Source: PWXP01 sp034005525
GTDB lineage: Bacteria > Planctomycetota > Planctomycetia > Pirellulales > Thermoguttaceae
NCBI GenBank assembly: GCA_034005525.1
Contig: JAVEUP010000006.1
Location: forward strand, 33,970-97,969
Direction of reading: 5' to 3'
DNA length: 64,000 nt
The translations under genes were made by a program, and so were the position numbers. A model generated the notes under the pieces. It was not told where the DNA came from and did not search any database. It saw nothing but the letters and a program-made list of their open reading frames with translations. Positions 33,335-41,817 of the stretch are shown one piece after another. Position 1 is the stretch's first letter; each line of letters begins with the position of its first letter.

Positions 33335-34540
33335 TCAGGTGCGCTCTCTCTGCTGTGGCACTTTCTCCCTTTTTCCATTCCCCCCTTCCACTCTTGTCCG
33401 TCCGTCTTCGCCGGGCGATGCGAGGGTCTCTCCGTCGGAGACGCCCAACTCCATCACGAAGTCGGTGTTGTCGTCCAACGGCCGCATGCCGCGGCGCATA
33501 TCGTTCAACAGTGAGACGGCCTGGCGGCCCGTGGCGAGTTCATCGACCACCACCGAACTAAGCCGGCGGGTGAGCGCCCCTTCGCGCCACGCCCCGCCGA
33601 ACCCCAGCAGCGAAACGTCCTCCGGAACTCGCAGTCCCAGCCGCGGCAGCAGGAGGAAAAGCATTTCGGCCATCGAGTCGAAAGTGGCATGAATGGCCGT
33701 CGGCCGATTCGGCGTGGAAAACACGCGTTGCAGCGATTCCCAGATCGACTCCTCGCTCAGCATCACCATCGACTCGACGGCATGGACCACTTCGGCCGGC
33801 GCCTCGCAACCGCCGGCCCGCAAACCCTCGTTGAAGCCCTCAACCCGCGGGGGGAGGCTGGGCGAGGGGTTCGTGCTGAACAGAGCCACTCGCCGGTGGC
33901 CCCGCTCGGCCAACACTTTCCCGGCCAGGTAGCCGGCCTCGCGCAAAGGCAACGCCAGAAGCGGTGCAGCAACCCCTTCGACCCGCCTATGACAAAACAC
34001 TACCGGAATACCTCGCTGCTGAAGCTGCCGAATCTGGTAGGCCGGCGTCGGCGACCCGGCTGTGGGCACAATCGCTACGCCGCCCACCTCCTTGTCGAGA
34101 AGCTGCAAAACGATATTGCCTTGCCGGTCAACGTTGTCGCCCGTGTTGCACGTCATCGTCTGATGCTGAAGCTCCCCGGCGGCAACGTCGAATCCGTGCA
34201 GTAGCGAGGGATAAAACCCGGTCCGGGTTTCGGGCGTGACCAGGGCGAAAATGTCCTGCCCACGATTGAGCTTCCGACGCGCGTCGTCGTCGACAAACGT
34301 CCCCTTGCCCTGAATGCGGCGAATGAGGCCGTCCCTCTCCAGCGAGGCCATCGCCTGGCGGACCGTCGTGCGGGCAACACCGAGCGTTCTCACCAAACGG
34401 TGTTCCGAAGGGATTCTCTCGCCAGGCTTCAACCTGCCGGCGACCATCTCGGCGACGAGATGCTCCTTCAGCCGCCGATGCTTGGAATGCCCACCATCGT
34501 CGTGGCGAAGGTCGAGCGAGAGTAGTCGTTTCTCAGGCAT
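33335..34540 (-). CDS. GntR-type transcriptional regulator with LacI-like ligand domain
   Basis: 401 aa from the ATG at 34540. Residues about 20-95 are a GntR winged helix (IPSEHRLVRTLGVARTTVRQ, IRRIQGKGTFV). Residues about 105-380 are a periplasmic-binding-protein fold of the LacI/GalR type (GGVAIVPTAGSP, ERGHRRVALFSTNP, PEDVSLLGFGG, DELATGRQAVSLL). This AraR-like architecture senses sugars. It is the first gene of the 26-kb minus-strand glycan run and probably controls it. No strong ribosome binding site; the long upstream frame is not coding. Confidence 0.85.
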   Translation of the reverse strand: MPEKRLLSLDLRHDDGGHSKHRRLKEHLVAEMVAGRLKPGERIPSEHRLVRTLGVARTTVRQAMASLERDGLIRRIQGKGTFVDDDARRKLNRGQDIFALVTPETRTGFYPSLLHGFDVAAGELQHQTMTCNTGDNVDRQGNIVLQLLDKEVGGVAIVPTAGSPTPAYQIRQLQQRGIPVVFCHRRVEGVAAPLLALPLREAGYLAGKVLAERGHRRVALFSTNPSPSLPPRVEGFNEGLRAGGCEAPAEVVHAVESMVMLSEESIWESLQRVFSTPNRPTAIHATFDSMAEMLFLLLPRLGLRVPEDVSLLGFGGAWREGALTRRLSSVVVDELATGRQAVSLLNDMRRGMRPLDDNTDFVMELGVSDGETLASPGEDGRTRVEGGNGKREKVPQQRERT

Positions 34541-35126
34541 GTCTTGTCCGCTGCCAGAACTGCGAACCTCAATTGTCACAACCACTACGATACCAGAATA
34601 ATTGTCTGCTGTAAAGCATCTGGCAGGCCGATTTGGAAGACGCTTTCGCCCGTTTGGCTCGCGAGTTCGGGGCGAAGAGTCAGCATTCAAATGATGTATC
34701 CTGCGGCCCGGACAAGATGGGGCCAACCCAGCGGACGAGAGTTCGTTAAGGAAACACCCTTCAGGGGGGGCTAGTTGTATCAGCCACCCAGGTACAACCA
34801 GCCAGGCACCAAGAAACACCTGCGTCGGTCTGTCAGCGTAGCGGCGCCCCGGTTGCCTGCCGGTACCAAGCCCGATAAAATGCGGCGTCGCAGCGATTTG
34901 GCAGACTAGGGCCTCGCTGTGTTCCGCACGCCAAGCTTCCACTTGAAGTAGTTACCGATTGGCACTACGCGGGTACGATACCCCCGCCTAGAGTGATTGC
35001 TTGCTCGCAGGCGGACGCAATGGGCGAGCCTCGAAGGTTCGTCACCCTGTTGGGGGGCAGTCGTTTCCGGCTCCGGGACACAAACAAACACATCTTTCAC
35101 CATACGAACAGGAGTGGATGGAGACT
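34541..35126. other. 586-base divergent spacer between the GntR-type gene and gnd
   Basis: Holds a candidate promoter for the regulator (34587-34615), two AATTGTC direct repeats (34571-34577 and 34600-34606) that could be operator half-sites, and a GGGTA-CGA-TACCC palindrome extended by GC pairs (34969-34987) upstream of gnd. No RNA gene recognised. Confidence 0.45.
34587..34615 (-). promoter_or_regulatory. putative promoter of the GntR-type regulator gene
   Basis: On the minus strand TTTACA (34615-34610), 17 bases, TATCGT (34592-34587). GACAATT lies within the spacer and again 29 bases downstream, so autoregulation is possible. Confidence 0.35.
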
Positions 35127-36566
35127 ATGTCAGACAAAAAATGTGATTTCGGGCTTATTGGGCTTGCCGTCATGGGCGAGAACCTCGCTCTAAACGTGGA
35201 GAGCCGCGGGTACAGCGTGGCCGTGTTCAACCGCACGGTAAGTAAGGTCGACGATTTCATGGCCGGCCGGGCAGCCGGAAAACACTTCGTTGGGGCCCAC
35301 TCCCTGGAAGAACTGGTCCAGAGCCTCGCGGCGCCGCGCAAGGTGATGCTCATGGTCAAGGCGGGGGCGGCCGTGGACGATTTCATCGAAGCCCTCATCC
35401 CGCTCCTTTCGCCGGGCGACATCATCATCGACGGCGGCAACACGCACTTTACCGAAACGGAGCGCCGCACGCAGTACGTCGAGTCGAAGGGGTTGCTGTA
35501 CATCGGCACAGGCGTTTCCGGTGGCGAAGAGGGGGCACTGAAGGGCCCCGCCATTATGCCTGGCGGTAGTCCGGACGCCTGGCCGTTGGTCAAGCCCATC
35601 TTCCAGGCCATCTCGGCAAAAGTCGGCCCGGACAACGATATTCCCTGTTGCGAGTGGATTGGCCCGCGCGGCGCCGGCCATTACGTGAAGATGGTCCACA
35701 ACGGCATCGAGTACGGCGATATGCAACTCATTTGCGAAGCCTACTGGATGTTGCGTAACGCCGTGGGACTGAACAACGACGAGATTTACGAGGTGTTCGC
35801 CGAGTGGAACCAGGGCGATTTGGACAGCTATCTGATCGAAATCACCCGCGATATCTTCAGCGTCAAAGACCCGGATGGCGACGGCCACCTGGTCGACAAG
35901 ATTCTCGACACGGCCGGGGCGAAGGGTACAGGCAAGTGGATGAGCCAATTGGCACTCGACCTGGGCGTGCCGAGCACCCTGGTCACCGAGGCGGTGTACG
36001 CCCGGTGCCTCTCGGCCATGAAGGACGCGCGCGTCCGGGCCAGCAAGGCGCTGAAGGGACCATCGGCCAAGTTCCGCGGCGATAAGAAGAAGTTTATCGA
36101 GGAGATCCGCCAGGCGCTGTACGCTTCCAAGATTTGCAGCTATGCCCAGGGTTTCGTGCAAATGCAGGCGGCGGCCAAGGAACACGACTGGACGCTCGAC
36201 TTCGGTTCCATCGCTCTGTTGTGGCGGGGCGGCTGCATCATTCGCGCCGTGTTCCTTGAGCGCATCAAGGAGGCGTTCGACAAGAAGCCGAAGCTGGAGA
36301 ATCTCCTGCTGAACCAGTACTTTAAGACCGCGGTCCGCAAGGCCCAGACCTCGTGGCGCCACGTATTGATTACCGCCATCCGGCTCGGCATTCCCACGCC
36401 TGCCTTCGCCGCCGCCCTGGCCTACTACGACGGCTATCGGAGCGAGCGGCTGCCGGCCAACCTGCTCCAGGCGCAACGCGACTACTTCGGCGCGCATACG
36501 TACCACCGGGTCGACAAGCCGGGTGAGGGCCCGTTCCATACCGAGTGGCTTCAGCTTCGACGCTAG
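35127..36566 (+). CDS. gnd: 6-phosphogluconate dehydrogenase, decarboxylating
   Basis: 479 aa, normal for the long NADP-type enzyme. The ATG at 35127 begins the conventional MSDKKCDFGLIGL; an ATG 3 codons earlier sits right after AGGAGTGG. The nucleotide motif is GLIGLAVMGENLA, the substrate motifs IDGGNTHFTETERR and GTGVSGGEEGALKGPAIMPG, and the catalytic Lys/His are in GAGHYVKMVHNGIEYGDMQ. It converts 6-phosphogluconate to ribulose 5-phosphate with NADPH and CO2. It is followed after 14 bases by an SDR and then zwf. Confidence 0.97.
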   Translation: MSDKKCDFGLIGLAVMGENLALNVESRGYSVAVFNRTVSKVDDFMAGRAAGKHFVGAHSLEELVQSLAAPRKVMLMVKAGAAVDDFIEALIPLLSPGDIIIDGGNTHFTETERRTQYVESKGLLYIGTGVSGGEEGALKGPAIMPGGSPDAWPLVKPIFQAISAKVGPDNDIPCCEWIGPRGAGHYVKMVHNGIEYGDMQLICEAYWMLRNAVGLNNDEIYEVFAEWNQGDLDSYLIEITRDIFSVKDPDGDGHLVDKILDTAGAKGTGKWMSQLALDLGVPSTLVTEAVYARCLSAMKDARVRASKALKGPSAKFRGDKKKFIEEIRQALYASKICSYAQGFVQMQAAAKEHDWTLDFGSIALLWRGGCIIRAVFLERIKEAFDKKPKLENLLLNQYFKTAVRKAQTSWRHVLITAIRLGIPTPAFAAALAYYDGYRSERLPANLLQAQRDYFGAHTYHRVDKPGEGPFHTEWLQLRR

Positions 36567-36580
36567 AAAGGGAAATGCCC

Positions 36581-37363
36581 ATGTCAACGGAATACCTACA
36601 GCAGATGTTCGGGCTTGACGGGAAGACCGCTGTCGTGATCGGCGGCGGCGGGGTGCTGGGCGGCGCGCTGGTGCGCGGGCTGGCCGGCGCGGGCGCGCAC
36701 GTGGTGGTGGCCGACCTGGCCGACCAGATGTGCCGCGACCGCGTGGCCGAAGTCGAGGCCGCCGGCGGAAAGGCGAGTTTCTGCCTGATCGACGTCACTC
36801 GCCGTGAATCGCTCGAAAGCACGCTGGCCGAAGCGAAGAAAGTCTCCGGCCGAGTCGATATCCTGGTCAACTGCGCCGGCGTGAATCACGGAAGCCCCTT
36901 CCTGGAGCATCCGGTCGAGCAATGGGACCGCGTGATGGCCATTAACCTGAAGGCCGTGTTCGAGGCGTGCCAGGTGTTCGGTGCGCACATGGTCGAGGCC
37001 GGCGGCGGCGCCATCGTGAATATCGGCAGCGTCACCTCGCACCTCCCGCTTTCCCGCGTGTTCGCCTACTCGGCATCGAAGGCCGGCGTGCTGAACCTGA
37101 CTCGCAACGTTGCCGATGAGCTGGCCGTGAAGAACGTGCGGGTGAATGCCATTTGCCCTGGTTTCTTTCCGGCCGAACAGAACCGCAAGCTGCTGGACCC
37201 CGAGCGGATCGACAGCATCATGCGAGGCACGTCGATGCGCCGCTTCGGCGAGCCGGACGAGTTAGTCGGCGCCCTGCTGCTGCTGGTTTCGGACAAAGGC
37301 GGCGGGTTCATCACGGGCACGCACGTCAATGTCGATGGCGGCTTCACGGCCGCGTGGTTTTGA
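36581..37363 (+). CDS. SDR-family oxidoreductase (sugar-acid dehydrogenase type)
   Basis: 260 aa from the ATG at 36581, with AAAGGG 8 bases upstream. Motifs: VIGGGGVLGGALVRGL, LVNCAGVNHG, NIGSVTSH and YSASK. SDRs of this length next to pentose-phosphate genes include gluconate 5-dehydrogenases and fructuronate (mannonate) reductases. Being between gnd and zwf, it may feed a gluconate- or uronate-derived acid toward 6-phosphogluconate, but the exact reaction is inference. Confidence 0.85.
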   Translation: MSTEYLQQMFGLDGKTAVVIGGGGVLGGALVRGLAGAGAHVVVADLADQMCRDRVAEVEAAGGKASFCLIDVTRRESLESTLAEAKKVSGRVDILVNCAGVNHGSPFLEHPVEQWDRVMAINLKAVFEACQVFGAHMVEAGGGAIVNIGSVTSHLPLSRVFAYSASKAGVLNLTRNVADELAVKNVRVNAICPGFFPAEQNRKLLDPERIDSIMRGTSMRRFGEPDELVGALLLLVSDKGGGFITGTHVNVDGGFTAAWF

Positions 37364-37373
37364 TCAACGGCAC

Positions 37374-37434
37374 CGTTCACGGGAATCGGCCCGTTTGTGG
37401 CCTGGATGGCCGTCCACGCCGGTTCCCGTGAACG
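37374..37434. terminator. inverted repeat after the SDR gene
   Basis: CGTTCACGGGAA (37374-37385) pairs with TTCCCGTGAACG (37423-37434) 11 bases after the SDR stop. There is no T-run, so it may be an attenuator, an mRNA-end stabiliser or another palindromic repeat. Confidence 0.4.
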
Positions 37435-37474
37435 TTTAGGCAGTGAAGAGCAATCAACTGCTGGAAGATGCAAA

Positions 37475-37531
37475 CGTGGGATAGGCTTCCAGCCTGTTCT
37501 CTCAGCCGACAGGCTGGAATCCTATCCCACG
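37475..37531. repeat. palindromic repeat R5 upstream of zwf
   Basis: GTGGGATAGG...CCAGCCTGT on the left (37475-37497) pairs with ACAGGCTGG...CCTATCCCAC on the right (37509-37531); 22 of 23 positions are complementary. It ends 37 bases before the zwf start and would fold in the mRNA leader. Confidence 0.7.
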
Positions 37532-37568
37532 CAATTTGGCAGGCTTACGAATCCATGGCGCAACGGAC

Positions 37569-39023
37569 ATGGCCCAAACGATCGTCATCTTCGGCGCTTC
37601 CGGCGACCTGACGAGCCGGAAGCTGATTCCCGCCCTCTACGAGTTGCACCGTAAGGGGCGGTTGCCGGAGGCCACCCGCATTGTCGGCTTCTCGCGGACG
37701 CCCTTCACCGACGACGTGTGGCGAAAGCAGTTGGCGGAGTCGACTGCCCGATTCGTCGGACCGGACTTCAAGAGCGACGTCTGGGATGCGTTCGCGCCCT
37801 TGATCCGCTATCATGCCGGCGACATCGGCCAGAGCGAAGACTTCGCGTCGCTTCGCGAGTTGTTGGCAACCTGGGAGGGTGAAGCGGGCGCAGCGCGGGT
37901 GTACTACCTCTCCACGGCCCCGAAGTTCTACGAGCCGGCCATTGCGCAGCTCGGTGCGGCCGATATGGCCTCTGAGAAGCAACACCCCCGCCGCGTGGTC
38001 ATCGAAAAACCGTTTGGCGTCGACTTGAAGACCGCCCGGCGGCTGAATGAGCACCTGCATGGGGTTTTCGATGAGAGCCAAATCTACCGGATTGATCACT
38101 ACCTGGGCAAGGAGACGGTCCAGAACGTACTCGTGCTGCGGTTCGCCAACGGCATCTTCGAGCCGATATGGAACCGCAACTACGTCGACCACGTGCAGAT
38201 CACCGCTGCCGAAGAGACCGTCGTCGGACGGCGCGGCGCTTACTACGACGACGTCGGGGTTCTGCGCGATATGTTCCAGAATCATCTCTTGCAGCTTCTC
38301 ACGCTTACAGCGATGGATCCGCCTTCGCAATTTGAGGCCGAGGCCATCCGCGACGAGAAGGTCAAGGTTCTTCGGGCGGTTCGTCGCATGGCAAGCGGCG
38401 AGGTGGCCGGCCATACCATCCGGGGCCAATACCGCAAGTATCGCGACGAGCCCGGCGTACCCTCGGACAGTCAAACGGCCACCTTTGGCGCCGTCAAGCT
38501 GTACGTCGACAACTGGCGGTGGCAGGGCGTGCCGTTCTTCCTCCGTAGCGGGAAGGCCATGTCGTGCCAGACAACCCAGGTGGTCATCCAGTTTCGCCGG
38601 GCGCCGCACATGCTATTCGATTTGGGGCCGCACACCGAGCACGAGGCAAATCGCCTGGTCTTGCAGGTACAGCCGGCCGAGGGCGTCCAACTGCACTTCC
38701 ACACCAAGGTGCCCGACCAGGGCATGAAGCTCCGGCTCACGGACCTCAGCTTCAGGTTCAAGGAGAAGTTCCGCAGTTCCATGCCCGAGGCGTACCAGCG
38801 GCTGCTATTGGACGTGATGCAAGGCGACGCGAGCCTGTTCTCGCGGGCCGACGAGGTCGAATTGGCCTGGGGCATTATCGATCCGATTCAGCAAGCCTGG
38901 CTCTGCCACAGCGGCCCCCCCCTGGCCCTCTACGAGGCCGGCGGCTGGGGCCCGCCCGACTCGGTCGAATGGATGCGCCGCCAGAACCTGGAGTGGTTCG
39001 ACGTGTGCCCCGTGCTGGAGTAG
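37569..39023 (+). CDS. zwf: glucose-6-phosphate 1-dehydrogenase
   Basis: 484 aa, normal length. The ATG at 37569 gives MAQTIVIFGASGDLTSRKL, the NADP-binding start. The active-site signature is RIDHYLGKETVQN (about 175-187), with VVIEKPFG upstream. It oxidises glucose 6-phosphate to the 6-phosphogluconolactone. Together with gnd upstream it makes the NADPH-forming branch; a lactonase gene (pgl) is not in the window. The ribosome binding site is weak and the leader contains a strong palindrome, which could limit translation. Confidence 0.97.
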   Translation: MAQTIVIFGASGDLTSRKLIPALYELHRKGRLPEATRIVGFSRTPFTDDVWRKQLAESTARFVGPDFKSDVWDAFAPLIRYHAGDIGQSEDFASLRELLATWEGEAGAARVYYLSTAPKFYEPAIAQLGAADMASEKQHPRRVVIEKPFGVDLKTARRLNEHLHGVFDESQIYRIDHYLGKETVQNVLVLRFANGIFEPIWNRNYVDHVQITAAEETVVGRRGAYYDDVGVLRDMFQNHLLQLLTLTAMDPPSQFEAEAIRDEKVKVLRAVRRMASGEVAGHTIRGQYRKYRDEPGVPSDSQTATFGAVKLYVDNWRWQGVPFFLRSGKAMSCQTTQVVIQFRRAPHMLFDLGPHTEHEANRLVLQVQPAEGVQLHFHTKVPDQGMKLRLTDLSFRFKEKFRSSMPEAYQRLLLDVMQGDASLFSRADEVELAWGIIDPIQQAWLCHSGPPLALYEAGGWGPPDSVEWMRRQNLEWFDVCPVLE

Positions 39024-39103
39024 ATGCCCGCGAGTTCCGTTCGCAGGTGTGACCGTCCCGATTGAACATGTGATTTCGGGAAGACGTCGGCTGAGCCCGG
39101 CCG

Positions 39104-41275
39104 CTACCGTCTCCTGCCACCCTCAGGTCGGCCTTCCGGTCGTGGCGTTGATCGAGTCTCTGGCCGCGGCGTCGTTCGGCCTTCGGGACGTGGCGTCGAT
39201 CGGGTCTCCGGCCGTGGCGTCGGTCGCGTCTCCGGCCGCGGCGTTGATCGAGTCTCTGGCCGCGGTGTCGTTCGGCCTTCGGGACGTGGCGTCGATCGGG
39301 TCTCCGGTCGTGGCGTCGGTCGCGTCTCCGGCCGGGGGGTCGATTGCCCCTCGGCGCGTGGCGTCGATCGGGTCTCCGGCCGTGGCGCCGGTCGAGTCTC
39401 GGAACGTGGTATCTGCCGGCTCTCCAGCCGTCCTTCGGGGCGACTCTCCGGTCGTGGTATTGGTCGACCCTCCGGTCGAGCTTCTGGCCGGGGTGTCGGC
39501 CGGGTTTCCAGCCGTGGCGCCGGTCGCGTTTCGGATTGTGGAGTCGGCTGAGTTTCCGATCGTGGCATCTGCCGGCTTTCCGGCCGACCTTCGGGGCGAC
39601 CCTCCGGTCGTGGTATTGGTCGACCCTCCGGTCGAGCTTCTGGCCGGGGTGTCGGCCGGGTTTCCAGACGTGGCGCCGGTCGCGTTTCGGATTGTGGAGT
39701 CGGCTGAGTCTCCGATCGTGGCATCTGCCGGCTTTCCGGCCGACCTTCGGGGCGACCCTCCGGTCGTGGCATCGGGCGACTCTCCAGTCGTGGCATCGGC
39801 CGACTCTCCGGTCGAGCTTCGGGCCGCGGTGTCGGCCGGGCCTCCGGACGCGTGCCGGGCCAGTGTTCCGTGCGGGCCTCGGGACGAGCATCAGGAGGCT
39901 GTCGCTGCGAGGGATCGCGCGACGTCGTCCGCTCGCGCAGGTGGCGCACATCGGGCGTTTCGGGCAGAGTCAGTCGTCCCAGCTCCCGCTCGGGGCGTTG
40001 CCCCCTGTCCGCCTGCGGCCGTCTGTCCCGCTCGCCGTCGCGCCGCACCTCGCCAAACTCGCGCATGGCCTGTGCGCCGTCGCGCATCCGTTGCCGGTCC
40101 TGTTCGGCTACCTGGGCAACTCTGCGCGGATGGCTCGATGCGTAGTCTTTCAGGTCGCGGCCAAGGGTTACGTGGCGGAGGTGCTCGTAGCTGCGATGGT
40201 GATCGGCAAATCGCTGTTGGTCGTGCCAGGTACGCGGCGGACGGCGATCCTCGTGCCGTGCGTAGTAATCATGCCAACCGCGCACTCGCGAGTGATAGTC
40301 GATTCCCTGCCGTCCGAAGTACCAGCGATGATACGTCCAAAGGGGGTCATAACCATACCGTCCGTGGAACGTAAAGGAAGCGTAGATTCCCCAACGCGGC
40401 GTCCCGTACCAGTCGCCATAGTAGTAGTGGTAGTAGTTCGGCCGGACGAACATGTGCAGGTGCAGCCGCACGAGGTCGATCACCCGGTAAGGACGATAGT
40501 AGAATCCTGCATGCAGATACACCGGGCGGCGCCAGTAGACGGGGGCGAAGCACATGCCGCGATCGACCAGGCGGTAATCCCAATAGCCGGGAACAAAGAC
40601 GCACCCTCGTGGTGTCCATACGTAATGGGCCGGAATCCATACCCAGCGTTCATGCCCGAGCGTCCAGTATCCCGGCCGCCAAACATAGCGGGTGTTATCG
40701 TAGTTCCAGTGCCCGCTGACCCAGAAATGCTCGTCCGACGGAGCGGGGCTCGATGGGGCGTGTTCGACGGTCTCGGGCGGGTCGGGCAGGTAGGTGAGTT
40801 CGTTTTCCTCCAGCGGCGCCCAAAAGCCGGCAACCCACTGGTAACCGTCCTCGACCTCCAGCCAGTAGCCGGGAACCCAGCGCCGGCCCGACGGTGGGAC
40901 GCGATACACGCCCGACACCCACAGGAATGCCTCCCGCTGGTCGTCCCAGGCCCAGTATCCGGGAATCCAGATGGCGTCGGCCTCGGGGCGAACATCCGGG
41001 GGCATCTCGTCGATCGGCTGCGGCGGCTCGGCCGCGACGATCAACCCCGGCTTCGCATCGAAGGTGACCGGAGCGGCGAATGCCTCGTGCATGGGCCCGC
41101 TCAGCAGGTGCTCGGCGTCGCCTTCCTCGTTATCGAAGACCAGTTCAACCGGGGGCACCAATTCCGGCCCCGCCTCCTGTGCATGAGCCTTGCAGCATCC
41201 GAGCGGCAGCAATGTACCTGCCGTCGCGAACGTGCATATGACGGCCAGGCTTGACAGCATAGTTCTTGTAGACAT
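39104..41275 (-). CDS. exported WXXGXW-repeat protein with Arg/Pro/Glu-rich repetitive tail
   Basis: 723 aa. Signal region about 1-33 (SSLAVICTFATAGTLLPLGC). Residues about 100-240 repeat the motif W(I/V)PGYW (IWIPGYWAW, RWVPGYWLE, YVWRPGYWTL, VFVPGYWDY), the WXXGXW (PF12779-like) family. Residues 250-400 are Tyr/His/Arg-rich. Residues about 430-723 are low-complexity RPETR/STPRPEGR units, strongly charged and probably disordered. At DNA level the tail contains tandem duplications with periods of 96 and 156 bp. Probably an envelope protein; function unknown. Confidence 0.8.
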   Translation of the reverse strand: MSTRTMLSSLAVICTFATAGTLLPLGCCKAHAQEAGPELVPPVELVFDNEEGDAEHLLSGPMHEAFAAPVTFDAKPGLIVAAEPPQPIDEMPPDVRPEADAIWIPGYWAWDDQREAFLWVSGVYRVPPSGRRWVPGYWLEVEDGYQWVAGFWAPLEENELTYLPDPPETVEHAPSSPAPSDEHFWVSGHWNYDNTRYVWRPGYWTLGHERWVWIPAHYVWTPRGCVFVPGYWDYRLVDRGMCFAPVYWRRPVYLHAGFYYRPYRVIDLVRLHLHMFVRPNYYHYYYGDWYGTPRWGIYASFTFHGRYGYDPLWTYHRWYFGRQGIDYHSRVRGWHDYYARHEDRRPPRTWHDQQRFADHHRSYEHLRHVTLGRDLKDYASSHPRRVAQVAEQDRQRMRDGAQAMREFGEVRRDGERDRRPQADRGQRPERELGRLTLPETPDVRHLRERTTSRDPSQRQPPDARPEARTEHWPGTRPEARPTPRPEARPESRPMPRLESRPMPRPEGRPEGRPESRQMPRSETQPTPQSETRPAPRLETRPTPRPEARPEGRPIPRPEGRPEGRPESRQMPRSETQPTPQSETRPAPRLETRPTPRPEARPEGRPIPRPESRPEGRLESRQIPRSETRPAPRPETRSTPRAEGQSTPRPETRPTPRPETRSTPRPEGRTTPRPETRSTPRPETRPTPRPETRSTPRPEGRTTPRPETRSTPRPEGRPEGGRRR
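39140..39744. repeat. tandem duplications in the repetitive tail of the WXXGXW gene
   Basis: GTTGATCGAGTCTCTGGCCG recurs at 39147 and 39243 (period 96 bp). TGGTATTGGTCGACCCTCCG recurs at 39455 and 39611 (period 156 bp). The underlying unit is about 24 bp (8 residues). Long open frames on the opposite strand are by-products of this composition. Confidence 0.75.
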
Positions 41276-41817
41276 GTTTCAGCCTCCCGATCAGAGTTTG
41301 ACGACGGCTTCCGGCAACACAGCCGAAAGAAACACCTCTTTCCCCTGCAAGCAGGGGCCCGCACCGACGTCGGCACGGGCTTATGATAGTAGGATCGCAA
41401 TTCTTGCGCCAATCGCAAAATGGTCCCTGTTTGAAACCGAAAGGGAGTTGCGACCGCCAAGATACGCTGGAAAAACCTGCCGGACCGTCCAGGTCGGCAT
41501 GCTTTCCTACCTGAGAAGCACCGCGGAGCTGTCAGCAAATCGACGACACCTTGACAACGACTTCGCGACACATGGCACTCTGGGCGAACGGCGAAACGCG
41601 CACTGTAGCGAACAGCGTGAAGCTCCCGCGGGCAAGCCGGGGGCATCTTGCGCCGAACTCGATTCACTCTTGACGCTACGATTCCCGAAGGACCTTGAAG
41701 AACGCGAATTCACGCCGCGCGAAGAAGATCAGAGCAGGAAACAGCCGGCAAGGTTATTGCCTTGTCGCACCATCGGCTGTTAGGATTTCCCGAAACCTTG
41801 TGGCATTGGATCAAGGA
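41276..41817. other. 542-base divergent spacer between the WXXGXW gene and dus
   Basis: Contains two adjacent perfect hairpins: CCCCTGC/GCAGGGG (41342-41357) and GCCCG-CA-CCGACGTCGG-CA-CGGGC (41357-41380), about 70 bases upstream of the WXXGXW start. The rest has short open frames without family features. Confidence 0.45.

Noticed and set aside
35190..36587. 465-codon minus-strand open frame
   Set aside because: Exactly antisense to gnd, whose identity is certain.
37374..37434. A classical rho-independent terminator
   Set aside because: The stem is good but the loop is 37 bases and there is no T-run, so it is listed only as a possible terminator.
39140..39900. Short repeats with 24-bp period, considered as CRISPR or iterons
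   Set aside because: They are coding tandem repeats of the Arg/Pro/Glu tail with no unique spacers.
39049..40374. Long plus-strand open frame (441 codons), and another at 39344-41254, opposite the WXXGXW gene
   Set aside because: Low-complexity translation that mirrors the RPETR repeat; no start signal; the minus-strand frame has signal peptide and family motifs.
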